NCBI GenBank assembly: GCA_045837725.1
Contig: JBEWZL010000239.1
Coordinates: 186,001-250,000, forward strand
Direction of reading: 5' to 3'
Source: Vermamoeba vermiformis
Lineage: Eukaryota > Tubulinea > Echinamoebida
Length of the DNA: 64,000 nt
In this document: piece after piece, positions 9,498 through 21,788 of the stretch
How the letters are laid out: each line of letters begins with the position of its first letter
Numbering within the stretch: the stretch's first letter is position 1
Notes under the pieces: generated by a model
What the model saw: the letters and a program-made list of their open reading frames with translations, nothing else
What the model was told of the DNA's origin: nothing
The model's database searches: none
Translations under genes and position numbers: made by a program

Positions 9498-12472
9498 TTA
9501 AGCCTTCTTCTTGTTCATAGTCGAGACGGCCAATTGACGGATCAAGACGAGCACGACAGTTCTGTAGACTAAGAAGATAATAATGAGACCGATGAAGCCG
9601 TAGTAGTACTCGTTGAGCTTGAGGTCAAATTGGTCCAAAATGTCAGCGCCAGTGACGAATGATTTGTCCTTGCCGGGCTCAGGAGGAGGGCACAATTGCG
9701 TCGAGGATGAAATGCATTCAACGTCATCGATGTCCTTGTATTGCACTAACATGAAGATTTGGACAGCGTACTTGAACGGAGCAATCCAGCAGATCCAGAA
9801 CCAATAGCGAGGCATATCAGATTCGCCTGAAAAAATTTGACCGTTAGATCCAGATCTCGCGAGTGTAAGTTTTCGAACAGATTTTTTGGTTACGTACTAA
9901 TGAATACACCGGAGACCATGCCCATAATACCGAAGAAGACGACACCAATAGCGTTGGCACTAGCGACGTTGGGAATAAGAAGACCCAAGATCAGCGTGAA
10001 GCCTAAAAAAGGTAAGTTCAGTTTTTTTAGTTCAAAAATTAGTGTTTCAAGAGCACTTCATACCTTCACCGATAAGTACTACGAGGTAAATCATTGCGAC
10101 ATAAATGAAGAATCGATCGGCGCCGACGGTTACACCAACCTACATATGACGGGTAAGTCTAAATATGGTAATTAAGTCGCGCGACGTACCATGAAGTAAG
10201 TGACCGCGCAGAAGAAGAGTGAGTTGATTAATAAGAAGATACACGCCGTTATTAGCTGCGCCAAGTACCATGGGAACCATCGGTAATAGCCAGTAGCGTA
10301 TTCGTGTATGAATCTATTTCTTTCTTCAATAACTACAAAAAATTCAAAAAGTCAGTACGCGATCCAAAGATCTCGATCGAGAATTATTTTTTGGGACTTA
10401 CGTTGCGGCAATGAGTTGAGGGCAGTAAAGATGTTGATAAGTGCGACGTAGAAAGCAATGCCGTAGTAGTCTCCAGCTCGCTCAGTTGAGTTAGGTATTT
10501 TATACCAAAGACTTCCGATCAGGACACCACCGAATGTAATCATAACAATTCGGATCATATAAGCCAGCGGATCTCGCTTCGCCGTTGCAAAGTTTCTCGC
10601 GATAAGCCAAAGTGTTTGCAAGAAGAATCCAGTCTGATAAGCCTTTGCTTTTTCGACCTCTTTGTCGCGGTTAGCGTGAGCGAATTTTTCTTCTAAAAAT
10701 GTAACTTCATCTTCGAGTTCTTTGTTGCGATGTTGAGACCAGTTATTAACGATGCGTTCGATGTCGTCTAGACCACCGAAATCAGCGTTGACGCAATCGA
10801 CGTAGTGATCCGCAGGATTGCAATTAATAGGCAAGGGCTTTCCTAAGTCAGCGAAATATTTCTGCATTTCATTAACAGGTCCGAAATAGACCATTTTGCC
10901 CTAAATTCATGTCATTAATAACTTGCAATCAATACACAATTTGATTCGGATCAGTTCAAGTCTCAATATCGGGACGTAATCTCTTACCTTAGCTAATAGG
11001 CACACGTTATGAAATTCGGCGAAAATAGTCGAGCGAGGCTGATGAATAGTGGCTAATACTGCAATACCGTTGTTTACGGCCAATTCTCGGATCACCTCCA
11101 TGACTTGAGTAGCAGCAGCGCTATCGAGACCAGAAGTAGGTTCGTCCAAGAACAAAATAGCTATTTTAACAAGAAATTAATACTTTTTCGAGTTGGGATC
11201 CGGATCGAACGTACAAGGCTTCTTGAGCAATTCCAAACCGATTGAAACACGTCGCTTTTGACCACCAGAAATACCACGCCTAAGAGTAACATATTAGATA
11301 TGATTTTAAATTGTTTTAACGGGGTTTTTCGTACTTGAAGGGAGTTCCGACAATCGTATCCGCTACGTGACTGAGACCCAAAGTTCTGATGACATCATCG
11401 ACCTATGCCGCCGTTAGTATTATTCTATAGTACCTTATTAAGCGTTACGTACTCTCGCGGCTTTCACAGCATCAGGAATTGAAGAGGGCAAACGCAATCT
11501 GGCAGCGTAGAGCAAGTTTTCTCGAACGGTAAGCGCACCAATCAAAGCACTAATACGAAAATATTATTAATAAGGTTTAATTAAAGCTATAGATATCTCT
11601 CTATGTTATTTACCGTTCGTCTTGCGTTACGTAGCCAATGTAAGTTTTAAAACTTTTGTCGCGAGGTTTTCCGTTCAAAGTAACGGTTCCTTGGTGCTTG
11701 GCGATAGTACGGCCTGAAATTAAGTCTAAAAGACTTGATTTACCAGCACCAGATGGACCAAGAATAGCAGTAACAGTTCCTACAAAAAAGATCTCGGATT
11801 AAAAATTTGTTTTCAGACCTGATCTCGCGTTATGGAATTTTTACCTGGTTGTAAATAGCCCGAAAGGTTGTCCAAGATAGTAATCCTCTTCTTGGTACGT
11901 TTGCAACCTTATTTAAAATTAGTTTGAATCACAAAAATCTTGATCTCGCGCACCTTCTCGTTCAGATTTGGAGACCTGATAGGTGATGTTTTTCCAAGCA
12001 AGGAGAACTTGGTCTGGTGTGAATAAGGTCTCGCGTTTCTGATTATTTAAGCAAATTAGTCATTTTTCAGCTCATTTACAGCGAGATTTCCACTTACCGC
12101 ATTTCCGAGGTTAGATCCAACCGAAACAATTGTGTCAGACTTGCCCAAATTACTTGTACTGTAGGAACGGGGAGGCATGACGTGCATATCGGCACTGGAA
12201 TTGGTACTAATGCTTGATTGCGATACGTTGGCGTAGCTTGTGGATCGCGTTGGGACTTTAGGGGGCATCGGTGGCAAAGGTCGTTGACTCGTCGTAGGAG
12301 TCATAGGAGGCGTCATTAAGAGCTAATAAATTGTGAGTATTGATATGGATGTCGTTACAATAGTTCTTACTCTCGCCTGGCTGTTGCCATGGATCGGTTC
12401 TCGGTGGCCTGGATTCGCGAGTAAGAATTATTATACTTTCGTAATACCCAAAAACTTACCGTAATCCGACAT
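9498..12472 (-). CDS. ABCG-family half-transporter
   Basis: Fifteen exons give 714 residues. An 85-residue Ser/Pro/Thr-rich leader (PMTPTTSQRPLPPMPPK) precedes the nucleotide-binding domain: Walker A GPSGAGKSS (11.76 kb), the signature ISGGQKRR (11.27 kb), Walker B ILFLDEPTSGLDS (11.15 kb) and a switch histidine in ATIHQPR. The membrane domain follows, with the ABCG hallmark SLPQLIEERNRFIHEYA and six segments, plus a Cys-containing extracellular loop before the last helix. The NBD-first order and half size define ABCG; such proteins dimerise and move lipids, sterols or xenobiotics. The C-terminus is NKKKA, which fits a KKXX dilysine ER-retrieval signal and is unusual for a plasma-membrane exporter. 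The start MSDYG at 12472 is the first ATG; exon 1 is only 13 nt. The substrate is unknown. Confidence 0.94.
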
Positions 12473-13226
12473 CGTGCAGCTTTGTTTCCACGGAAGTTAA
12501 AAAAAATGGTCCATTCTCGTATTCGGACTGAAGGCACATTGCATGGGACAAAATCTAGCATAGTCACATCGAAATTTCGTATGTACCTTCATTTTCTACC
12601 ATTACGGGACGTAATTAAAATGAGCTAAAATTCAAATTGAATAACATAGTTGTAAAATTAATGACCGACCCATGCTATTATATCATTTTTGAGCAAGCTA
12701 TAAAGCGCATCCGATCCTGGTCCCTTTAGATCTCGCTTAAAAATTAACTTTAGCAAGAGCAAACCTCAAGAGCCCCTGAAGTATAAAAAGATATAACGAA
12801 TCATACGAATTCACAGTACAACACGTCCTCTTAACAATTTCACCGATCTGACAGTTCAATAACGGTTGTGCGAAGATTTCCACCATATCTAATTCCGCTT
12901 AATTTCTTATTGTAAAATCTGGTGGAGGAATTTGTTTGGTGTTACTTACTCATCAGATCTTGAAGTCTCGTGGACTTGACCCAGCATCCACCATTCGACA
13001 GAGAAAAGAGAATCATAGGAACACGCTGATTAGGGTTAACCAGATCTCTGGCTGTTGTTGTGTTGCTCGCTACTCGCCGTCTTTTTAAATTTATTGTGAA
13101 TATTAACGATTTTCATGAGGCGTTTTAAAAATTCGCCATTACAAACAAGTAAACAAAAAAAACGGCAAGAAAACTATATACAATTCATAGTAATCTGCTC
13201 TTAGTAGTAATAATAATCAATTCTTC
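12473..13226. promoter_or_regulatory. Spacer upstream of the ABCG gene
   Basis: 754 bases between the end of the RBM26/27-like gene and the ABCG start, both minus strand. No coding frame is evident. A minus-strand GAGTAAGTAAC donor-like site near 12950, followed by a CCACCAG acceptor-like site near 12920, would be compatible with a 5' UTR intron of the ABCG gene, but this is only suggestive. Confidence 0.35.
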
Positions 13227-16200
13227 TTATGCATCGTTGTTATCGTACGCGTAGTCGTGGTCTTCGCCCGCAATAATTTCTTCGACCACTGGTCCTTCGC
13301 TCTCATCCGCATTAACTTCCTATAAGATTGTATATATTAGTCTATGTTCTATATGATACTACTCGCCAGCCTAATACTTACATCGTCATTTTTGTTGCCT
13401 GTGCCTGGCTGTGAAGGTCGTGCATTCGGGTCAAACCAACTCGCTGTCAATTTGTGCGCGTCAATTGTGCTGCCTCGAGAGATTGCCTGCAATTACAATA
13501 TTAATAAATGTGTCATTATATATTACGGTAACTTCATTATAATGCTTATGTTTATGCTTACCATTTCAGCGTTGCGTCTGTTGTCCATTTTGACCGTCGC
13601 TTCATTGCCATTAAGTTCGACACTGACAACGCCACCAAAAGCCTATTGAACATTAATATACAAGTCATTAATAATACTATAGCGATACATACTTTGAAGT
13701 GCTCCGTCAATTTGTTCTGATCCAGTCCTTCAGGCAAGTTGTGTAATTTGAACTGCGTGGTACGATTGTCCAATTTCATCGCACGAGGTGGATAATACGG
13801 CGCTACATAACAACCATTAGAATATGAGCACGAGGACTATGAGTTAATATGGACGTACCTGGACCACCTCTCGGCACACGACCACCGCGGCCACGAACTC
13901 TTCGCGTGCCCATGAATGGCGGGCGCGTGACAGGCGGAGCAGCAGGGGCGTTAGGATCACCGCCCATGCCTTTTAACTCTTGCTTCAGCGTCGCTAGTCG
14001 TGCTTTGAGGGCCTCGACATTCTCGCCTTCAGCTGGAGTCGCCGAGGTCTCTTCGCTCGAGCCTTCAGTGGTTAGTTCAGTCTTCACGGGCTTGGCCTCC
14101 GCTGCTTCAAAGTGCGGTGGCGGGACCCTTCTGTGAGGCACAAATGGCGCGGGCTGTTTGGGCTTTGAAGGTGACGCGGCCACGGCCTTTTGTTGCTCTT
14201 CAAGTGCGTTCTTCAAGAGGGTCTTGACAGTGTTGATTTGACCGAAGATTTGTTCGAGCTCTTGTTTCGATAGTCCCTCGCGTTTGCTCATTTGCAACAA
14301 ATCTTCGAGCATTTTTTGTTGCTTTTTGATGTAATTTAATCGCTGGTCTTTAAGCTCCTGTTGTTTTTCTTTCAATTTTTTCATGGCCTCTTGGTTCTCT
14401 TTTTCTTTTCGCTATGAACAAAAAAAAAATCAAAGTTAATTTTCCATGTCAGTCATCAACTTTGATCGATATTTCCTAATATGGTAATATTTGCAGTGTC
14501 AAAAGAGTTCGTGAAAACAACTTACCTCGGCCTCCTCAGACACTAGCTTCATAGCAGCGGGATCTACAGGCACGTGTGGCTTGACTTCAGGCTTCTCACG
14601 AGGCTGTTCTCCTTCAACTTTTTCACCGTCTTTCGGCTGATCTCGCGCCCAATACACGTTAATGAATCGATTGCCAAACACGGCCTCGGGAGATTTCACC
14701 GCGGCCTTGGCTTCAAAATGATTCGAGTACTCTATTTGCGCCTTGTTCTTGCCGATGAGATTGATGTTGACGATACTTCCGAACTTCTCAAAATGCTCGC
14801 GTAATTTCTCGGGACTCATGAACTCGGCAGGAATGTGAATAATATCCAAGGTCTTATTGTCTCTGTTCGCACCTTTGATGTGCGGACCTTGTTGATGACC
14901 GCCACCTTGATTGTACCCACCGCGTTGATTGTCACGGCCTCCGCGGCCTGATTTACCTCCGCGGCCTGGTCGATGATGGTCCCTTTCTAAAAAAGGAAAT
15001 TATTAATACTGATTACAATTCATACAAACAAAAGGTACGGAGATGATTGTTCGGGACTGTAGTTTCCATAAAAGGAAATATTTAGTTGACGTACCTTCTC
15101 GTGAATTTTCATCATTGTTCTCGCGCATAGTTTGATTGAAACTAGTGCCGGCGTTATCTCTGTCACTGTACTTCCGCTTGTTGTTATTGTACGGCTTGGA
15201 AATAGGCACCACGTAACTGTCTCCGTTCTGATCGTGTGGCTGCATGCGCGGCATCGGACCTCTTGGGCCTTGATGCATTTGCGGGTTCGCGTCCGGATCA
15301 AACACTGGCACTGCATGACCCATCATCATCTCGGGTGGAATAGCTATATATGGTAATATCCGATTAGGCCTTTGAACGATTGACACGTGATAATGTATTG
15401 TGGACGTACCTCCAGGCTGCATCGATCCGACACCAGCCATCGCAGGCAGGGGCATATTGAACTGTTGTAATTTGTCGAAGTCGTTAATAGCCACGACATT
15501 AGTGCCGTGAGAATACGGACAATTTTCACCACGCAAACAATATCCTAACTCTACGGTGATAAAAAAAAATTAGATCCGTGTGACACGTGCCTTATGAACG
15601 GAAGACATTACCATTAAAATCTCTACAAGGCCTCGTTCTATATTCCTGGCCCATATGTCCTCCTCGTCCTCGACCGCGCCCTCGTCCGCCGCGTCCTCTG
15701 TCACGCCCGTCACGTGGTGGTCTGGTGTCATCTGGCGTCCTATAAAATTCCATTAGTATACCTTGTATTATTGTATAATATACTTTTACTTACTCTATCC
15801 GCCGCCTTTTAGGTGGTCGTTCTTCATCGCTGCGACTACGTGACCTTGATCGTGACCTGGATCTCGATCGAGATCGAGATCGTGACCTGGATCTAAATCG
15901 CCTTGGTGAAACGGGCTTTTCTTGTGTATCTACATCTACGACTACTTCAACCGGTTCTGTATCATTGTTATTATCAACTGGCTTTTCAGCTGGTTTGGGA
16001 ACTGGTGGTTCTGGTTCGGATTCGCTGGGCTTATTTTGTTCTCGAACCAGTAGCTGTTGCAATTTATTTGTAAAAGCGTCTTTATCTTCTAATAGCCTCA
16101 GGACTTCAAAAATTTGATTGACGAATGCTTCAGCTTCTAATAAAATAAATCACGATTAGCTCTTTAAATTTCCTGCAAAGTCATAATTCGATCAATTTAA

Positions 16201-16585
16201 AATCACCCGAATTAGAATTTAGTAAGAAAACGATATATTAATATAATAGTAGTGTTGCTTACCGTTTTTAAGAAAATCTTTCAACTTGTCGATCACTCGC
16301 GGTTTTGTCGCATCTTCTATTTTATCCTTTTTCAAAATTGTGTAGACATAATCGCTTAATAAATCGGGATTTGCTGGTGTTCTAAATAAAATTATTAATT
16401 AAATTATTCTAGCCACAAATAAATTGTGGATGCGGTCTAAAAAAGAACCAAAAATTTTAAAAATCGAATCATTATCATATGTAGTGTTATATACTATAGG
16501 CAAGTACTTACAAAGGTTTAATTGTTTGTTTTAAATAATCTTTGAAAAGTTTCGTCGTCTCTTCATCTAAAATACCGAGATTCAT
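13227..16585 (-). CDS. RBM26/RBM27-like RNA-binding protein (PWI, CCCH, RRM)
   Basis: Twelve exons add to 818 residues. The order is that of metazoan RBM26/27: an N-terminal PWI-like helical bundle (MNLGILDEETTKLFKDYLK...), an Arg/Ser dipeptide tract and KRRRIE nuclear signal in exon 3, an RG/RGG-rich stretch, one CCCH zinc finger (CRDFNELGYC...CPYSHG, spacing C-x8-C-x5-C-x3-H) split by an intron, a second Gly/Arg-rich stretch, a first RRM (LDIIHIPAEFMSPEKLREHF...), a long Lys/Glu/Gln coiled coil, and a degenerate second RRM before an acidic end (EDHDYAYDNNDA). In animals RBM26/27 join ZFC3H1/MTR4 in the nuclear poly(A) RNA exosome-targeting (PAXT) pathway, so nuclear RNA decay or 3'-end quality control is the likely role. 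It shares a divergent promoter region with the plus-strand gene at 17063. Confidence 0.9.
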
Positions 16586-17062
16586 TCTGTTAACTAGCAA
16601 CTACACAAGAACAAGTTCACTATTATATACTATTATACAACGGTACTGCTTATTAACTCGTTCTTTGTTTCGGTGTTGACTTTGATCTCTGGAAAAGTTG
16701 GTCACAATTACAAAAATGTTGATTGCAGTAACAACGACTAAAATTTCACTTTATAGCTCACCCAATAACACTTATAGTGATATTGTCAACAATAGGCTGT
16801 GCAATGCACGTGGGACTCCAAGTCCAAGATTTGGAGGAAAAGAACTCGATCTACCTGGTCAACCTCGCTACTGAGACTTCAAATGGGCCGACGTGGTGTC
16901 TAAATGCGCAAATCCTTAGCATCGAACGTATAACTGTCATATTTTTATTATTGTAAGTTCAGTTCGTCAATAGTTTGAATTTGACGTGACATGACGAGTT
17001 TCATTTCGTCATATTTTTAGCTTGGTGATTATATACAGCATGATTGGTCATTTATTTCGATA
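16586..17062. promoter_or_regulatory. Divergent intergenic region
   Basis: 477 bases between oppositely oriented genes. It contains TGCACGTGGGA near 16805 (an E-box-like CACGTG) and otherwise AT-rich sequence; no coding frame is seen. It must hold both promoters. Confidence 0.4.
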
Positions 17063-18901
17063 ATGATCGGTTGGAGAACTTTATTTTTGACTGCTGTATT
17101 GTTCTTGATTTATCTTTTTCGTTCACCAATTACACGGTTAATAGAGCGCTATAAGAAACGAAAAAGACAAAGATTATTTAGCAACGAACCCTCGCAGGCA
17201 TTAATTGACCAGTTGTTGCCTTTGGTAAGCAGATCTAATTCCCACTTTCTCTGATCTTCGTTTCTTTTTTTAAAATTCACCAATAATCTTTGTATAATTG
17301 TTTATTGTACATATAGATTAATTTTACTTCGACACAATTAATCAAATTATTATTACGACCACCAAATCAATAAAAATTATTGTATTATTCTTCCTTAGCA
17401 GATAATAATTTCTTCACTATTGAATTATAGGAAGTACTTATCGATATAATTGGCTCACACGATGTTGAGTTCCTAAGAAAGTGCAGACAAGTCAGCAAAT
17501 ACTGGAACTTTGTAGCCGCCTCGATCCCGCCGCAGCATTATTTAAAGCAGCTAAGGTACTAAATTATTAATTATCTTACTATAACATTTACCTGAGCGTT
17601 TTATAGGCTTTCACGTCCAACTATTGAAAAATTGAAGCGAGATATACCAACCCACGCTCTTCCAAAAACTTTGAGCGTTAACTGGCTTGACTATCCACCA
17701 GTATATCTCTTTTATACAGAGTTATTTTCTTTATTTTTGTATTTATTTAATGGCTTTTTAGGATTGGTACGATCTGCAGTTCCTTTGCGACGACGCAGAT
17801 CTTGTGCGTCGGAAGCGCCGGAAGATTATTGACGCAGAAATAGCGGATTTATTTAGAATTACTAAGCTATTTAAAGGAAATTCAGATAATTTTTACAGCG
17901 ACCTAGTATTACAGTGAGTAGGATCCAAAAATAATATACGTTTCTTACATCCTTTTTAGCTATTTAGCCAAAGTTCGTGGGCGCTTATTTAAAAAGCACG
18001 GGGATTATTATATTGAAGGTCCTGAAACAGACGAAAACATTTTTTTCCCGATCCAACCAGAAGTTGCAGATAGCGATACAGTTGAAATCATAACAGAACT
18101 GGCATTATTGATTAAAAGATCGACTGATTATTGTAGAATAACCCAACCATATATTTATGCAATAAGAGCTCTTACGAAACCTCCACCAAAAGGTACACAA
18201 AAACTAATTCTTCTTCAATCCACCAGACTTTTAATTTCTTAATTATTTTTATTGAAGGAATTATTCCGACGGGCAAAGCATTAGTAGAAGTATTATTTTA
18301 TCTTTACACACCATGCATAGCATCAGATCTGATCCACCCGCTAGAGGCTGCAGCTCCCCACATATACGATATTTTGAGAGCTTCTGCAACCGTATCGTGC
18401 AGTGGCCTGGTATTATTATTGCAAGCGGTAAACGAAGGAGGTCAGTCTTGCAATTTTTCTTACGCGATCGCATCCACTATCCTCAACACTGCCGTTGCTG
18501 CACTCGCCTTGTTGACTGGCCCAATTTGGGAATTTACAACATTTGTTACCTATATTGGCGCAGTAGGTGTCTTTGATGACCTGATCGACAGAAACAAGCA
18601 ACAAATGCAAAAAAATTATGGTTACACGGAATTAATTCGAAGAATTTGGATTGGAATTTTTATGTTGACAGTAGATTGGAGCGCAGCCATTAGATCTATG
18701 ATTGATGGATCAATATGGTCCTATTTACTTCGCAACATCGCCTATTCAACGTATTCAGCGCTCTACGTCATAGTATGGCAGTTACTGCGTTTTAACTGGA
18801 AATGGACCACTGTCAATACGCCCAAGATGAAGTACTTGCTCAGTAGAATATATATACTAGGCCTATTTTACACTTTGTACGCTCCAGCTTTTAAAATGTA
18901 G
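17063..18901 (+). CDS. Membrane protein with F-box-like segment, unknown family
   Basis: Six exons (17063-17224, 17431-17555, 17607-17700, 17762-17913, 17960-18192, 18258-18901) give 469 residues. Residues 3-25 form a hydrophobic anchor (WRTLFLTAVLFLIYLFR) followed by a basic cluster. Residues about 50-85 (LLPLEVLIDIIGSHDVEFLRKCRQVSKYWNFVA) look like an F-box: LP-EVL-II, then C-R-VSK-W. The C-terminal third has several hydrophobic helices (AIASTILNTAVAALALLTG, SYLLRNIAYSTYSALYVIVW). I do not recognise the whole architecture. The frame continues after the TAG at 18899 for a further 52 codons to a TAG at 19064-19066, encoding another membrane helix. Removing GTAGGATAACAATTTCAG (18898-18915) would join the two, giving 518 residues, but an 18-nt intron is far below the range seen here. 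The end is therefore uncertain. Confidence 0.65.
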
Positions 18902-18966
18902 GATAACAATTTCAGTGACGCAGATCTAAACGCTTTGTTCTCAATTGCTTCATTTCTTTTGATTTT

Positions 18967-19257
18967 CTATTGGGCGGTCGATTTCCGAACTATTTTTGCC
19001 TGCGCTAATAATAAAATTCCTTTTGAGCGTGCTAAAGTACAAACGGAGTTGAGTGCTTCAGAGTAGTCATCGATCCACGAGTCAGGAATCGGACCGTCTT
19101 GTGGTGTTCTGCCACTGACTAATCTGTACGAGAACTGCGCGGGGAAAACTGTTTCGAACAAAAGGAGCAACGCGCCGTTGCGCAGATCGTAAGTAACTTG
19201 GTTGTAGTTGCTAGGATCAGAATCGTCAACCCTAATCTTACCTGACTGGCGTTGCAA
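18967..19257 (-). CDS. Unidentified small minus-strand reading frame
   Basis: An open frame reads through this interval on the minus strand (including NYNQVTYDLRNGALLLLFE and PQDGPIPDSWIDDYSEAL) and stops at 18967. Its composition looks coding rather than random, but no ATG lies upstream in this frame before a stop, so an upstream exon must exist if it is real. Candidate start exons lie between 19300 and 19540 (for example MAAYYFNLPSNVS near 19540), but no splice chain is convincing. It overlaps, tail to tail, the possible extension of the plus-strand membrane gene (18916-19066). I do not recognise it. The rest of 19067-19579 holds nothing else I can support. Confidence 0.3.
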   Translation of the reverse strand: MQRQSGKIRVDDSDPSNYNQVTYDLRNGALLLLFETVFPAQFSYRLVSGRTPQDGPIPDSWIDDYSEALNSVCTLARSKGILLLAQAKIVRKSTAQ

Positions 19258-19579
19258 TACATATCAATGCCTAATGACAAATTGGTTGATTTTGGTACGG
19301 TCAAACTTTAGCCAAAACAACGTACCTCTACGCTTGCTCGGTATGACTGTGTTACATAAAATTAATTAGCAGCTGAAAAATGAAAGCGGGATGATTTTAT
19401 CTATACAAAATAAAGCGCGGATAGGGCGAGCTCGTTGGATAACTTGGCCACCTACCTTTTATAGACACAGCAGAATTCTACAGACCCTAGCTTTAGGGGT
19501 AGATACGTTTGATGGTAAATTAAAATAATAAGCAGCCATACGAATAATATAACTTTGTCAATTGCGTAAGCTAATTTAA

Positions 19580-21256
19580 TTAGAATTTTTCATTGAACCA
19601 TTCGTGCAATTCTTTGTTAACAACTTCAGGCATCTCTCGCGAGATCCAATGAGTGCCGTTAACTTCGACGAATTTTTTGTGATCGTTATCAACGTACTTA
19701 AGGGAGGCACGACCAAGGCGAACGTCTAAGAAGATGTCTTGGTTTCCCCAAATTACTTTAACCGGTGACTTGACGGTGAAGTCCGCAGGATCTGGCTTGT
19801 CCTCGATAAACGCAGCCTTATACCAGTTAATGGTAGACTCTAGCTCGCCAGGAATCGACCATTTAGCTTTAAGCCTAAAAATAGAACAGTAAATTTCCAG
19901 TACGCGAATCCAGATCGACCTTGAAAAAGAAATAAAATTATTGGCAACTAAAATACGTACTCATTGAGATCATATAAGCTGGTCTTGTTCGTAAATGAGC
20001 TCAGTCCAAAATAAGTCAACCAGCTATTCTCGCTAAAAAAAATGCAGATCTTAGTAACGGCATTACACGAGCATAGTATTCATAATAATATTAATCTTAC
20101 CGCTCGACTTGATACTTCAACAACCAATAAGGAGTTTGGAACAAGTAGATGTAATAGCTGTTCAAGAACTGTACGAGCGGCATATCGTTCACGAACGCCT
20201 TGGGATGAGGCAAGTTCAAAACAGCTATCATATCATAGCAAATATTAATACTATATTATGTACTATATGATGCTTTTGAAGCACGTACCAGCGCGTTCAA
20301 CGTGCTCAGGGAATTCAGCTAAGAATTGCCACATCAACAGACCTCCCCAATCATGCGCAACCATCTGAATACGAAATTAAATGATACTCGTATATATATA
20401 TATATAAACACAGCATTGAAATTATTAAACAGTTGGAGTCAAGCAAGCTTGGATCGGGCTAATTTTTCTCGACTTAAGTTCAAGTTCTTGAGCGTACCTT
20501 GACAGGCTTATTGCCGGCATAATGTTCAACGATCTTCAGTACATCGCGCGTTAATTTGCTGCGCATGTAATGCTCGACTCCAACGGGCTTGCTGCTCGTG
20601 TTGTAACCACGCAGATCTGGTGCAATAACGAAGTAGCCTTTCTTCGCAAAATATACTATTTGATGCTTCCACGTCAATGAACTGCATAGCACCGTTAGTG
20701 TTGAGTCGTAACCACATTCACAACGCGGCCCGCGCAAGTAAAACTCGTAACAATAAATATTCCAACGTGAGTGATAGTCTCGTAATAATCAAATATAAAA
20801 CGCATATTTACTAGTAAATATTATTGTCGAATATTAGGCCGCTCAAGCCGAAAATTAAAGATATTCCAGTGAGCTCAAATCTTGGGACACTTACCCTGAT
20901 TCTGGAAATCCATGAATAAAGAAAATAGGCTCTCCTTTGGGATCACCAGCCAAATTAACGTGCAAAGAGACATTAGGCGCCGTAGTAACAAATTCCTGAT
21001 TAAAATAATTTAGAGCTGACTTACAAAAATAGCTCTGAGCTAGCTAATACTATCAGTAGTATATACTTACATGCTTTAATATATTTTGAAGCTCATTGTC
21101 AATTGCAGAGGGCGTCGTTCTTTGATCCAGTTGGGAGAAGTCGATAATTAAGTGGTAAGGAAATAAGAACCACGTAATATACGCACCAACGAGCAATAAT
21201 ACGATATATAATACAGATAAGAACGAATATTTACAAAATTTTGCTATGAAGCTCAT
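19580..21256 (-). CDS. Membrane-anchored epoxide hydrolase-type alpha/beta hydrolase
   Basis: Seven exons (21256-21071, 20995-20895, 20681-20498, 20364-20289, 20224-20101, 20032-19961, 19874-19580) give 345 residues. A signal anchor (FLSVLYIVLLLVGAYITWFLF) precedes the alpha/beta fold. The oxyanion motif HGFPES, the nucleophile Asp in VAHDWGG and the charge-relay Asp and His in IWGNQDIFLD and NGTHWISRE match the epoxide hydrolase triad Asp-Asp-His, and cap-domain tyrosines are present (NSYYIYLFQTPYW). This is the EPHX3/EPHX4-like branch, which opens lipid or xenobiotic epoxides to diols at the ER. Haloalkane dehalogenase and related hydrolases share the same nucleophile, so the exact substrate is open. 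All active-site residues are intact. Confidence 0.9.
20391..20406. repeat. (TA)n microsatellite in an intron
   Basis: Eight TA units in an intron of the epoxide hydrolase gene, between the exons ending near 20498 and beginning at 20364. A simple-sequence repeat only. Confidence 0.9.
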
Positions 21257-21788
21257 CTTGTGTTTGTTCGACGGAGATCAGACGAACAATAAAAAACTCT
21301 CCGTTACGAACCAAGATTAGATAGAATCACAAAGGTTAATGATTCTTAAATATGATTGACTAGGCAAATAGGGCTCTTCAGATCTAGAACTAGCTACCTA
21401 CCGTTTAACTAAATCCACCCAAGCTTGTTACGCTCCAAGAATGCAACCAACCGTATAGTTCATACATATTTCCTTATAATCGAGTTCGCCTAATTATTCG
21501 TCGGCCAGCATTTGGCTAGATGTGCAGATCCGTTGCATTTTCTCATCTCTCCTTCTGATTACGATATCTCCTCGTGCCCTCTTCCACGTGTTTATATTTT
21601 AACAATATGGTTTATTAAATATAACAGTGCTGTAAATGTATACGTGGATAATTTTGTCTCGATCTAGAAAATTACAAGTAGGTGTTAGAAAAATATACAG
21701 AGCGGTGTTTAATTGCATAATATTATTTTTAGTATATTATTTGCATGCTCGAACGTACCTATTATTTTTTCTACATTGTTGAACAGAT
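21257..21788. promoter_or_regulatory. Spacer upstream of the epoxide hydrolase gene
   Basis: 532 AT-rich bases between two minus-strand genes. No coding frame or RNA gene is seen. It must include the epoxide hydrolase promoter and the 3' UTR of the small gene on its right. Confidence 0.35.
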
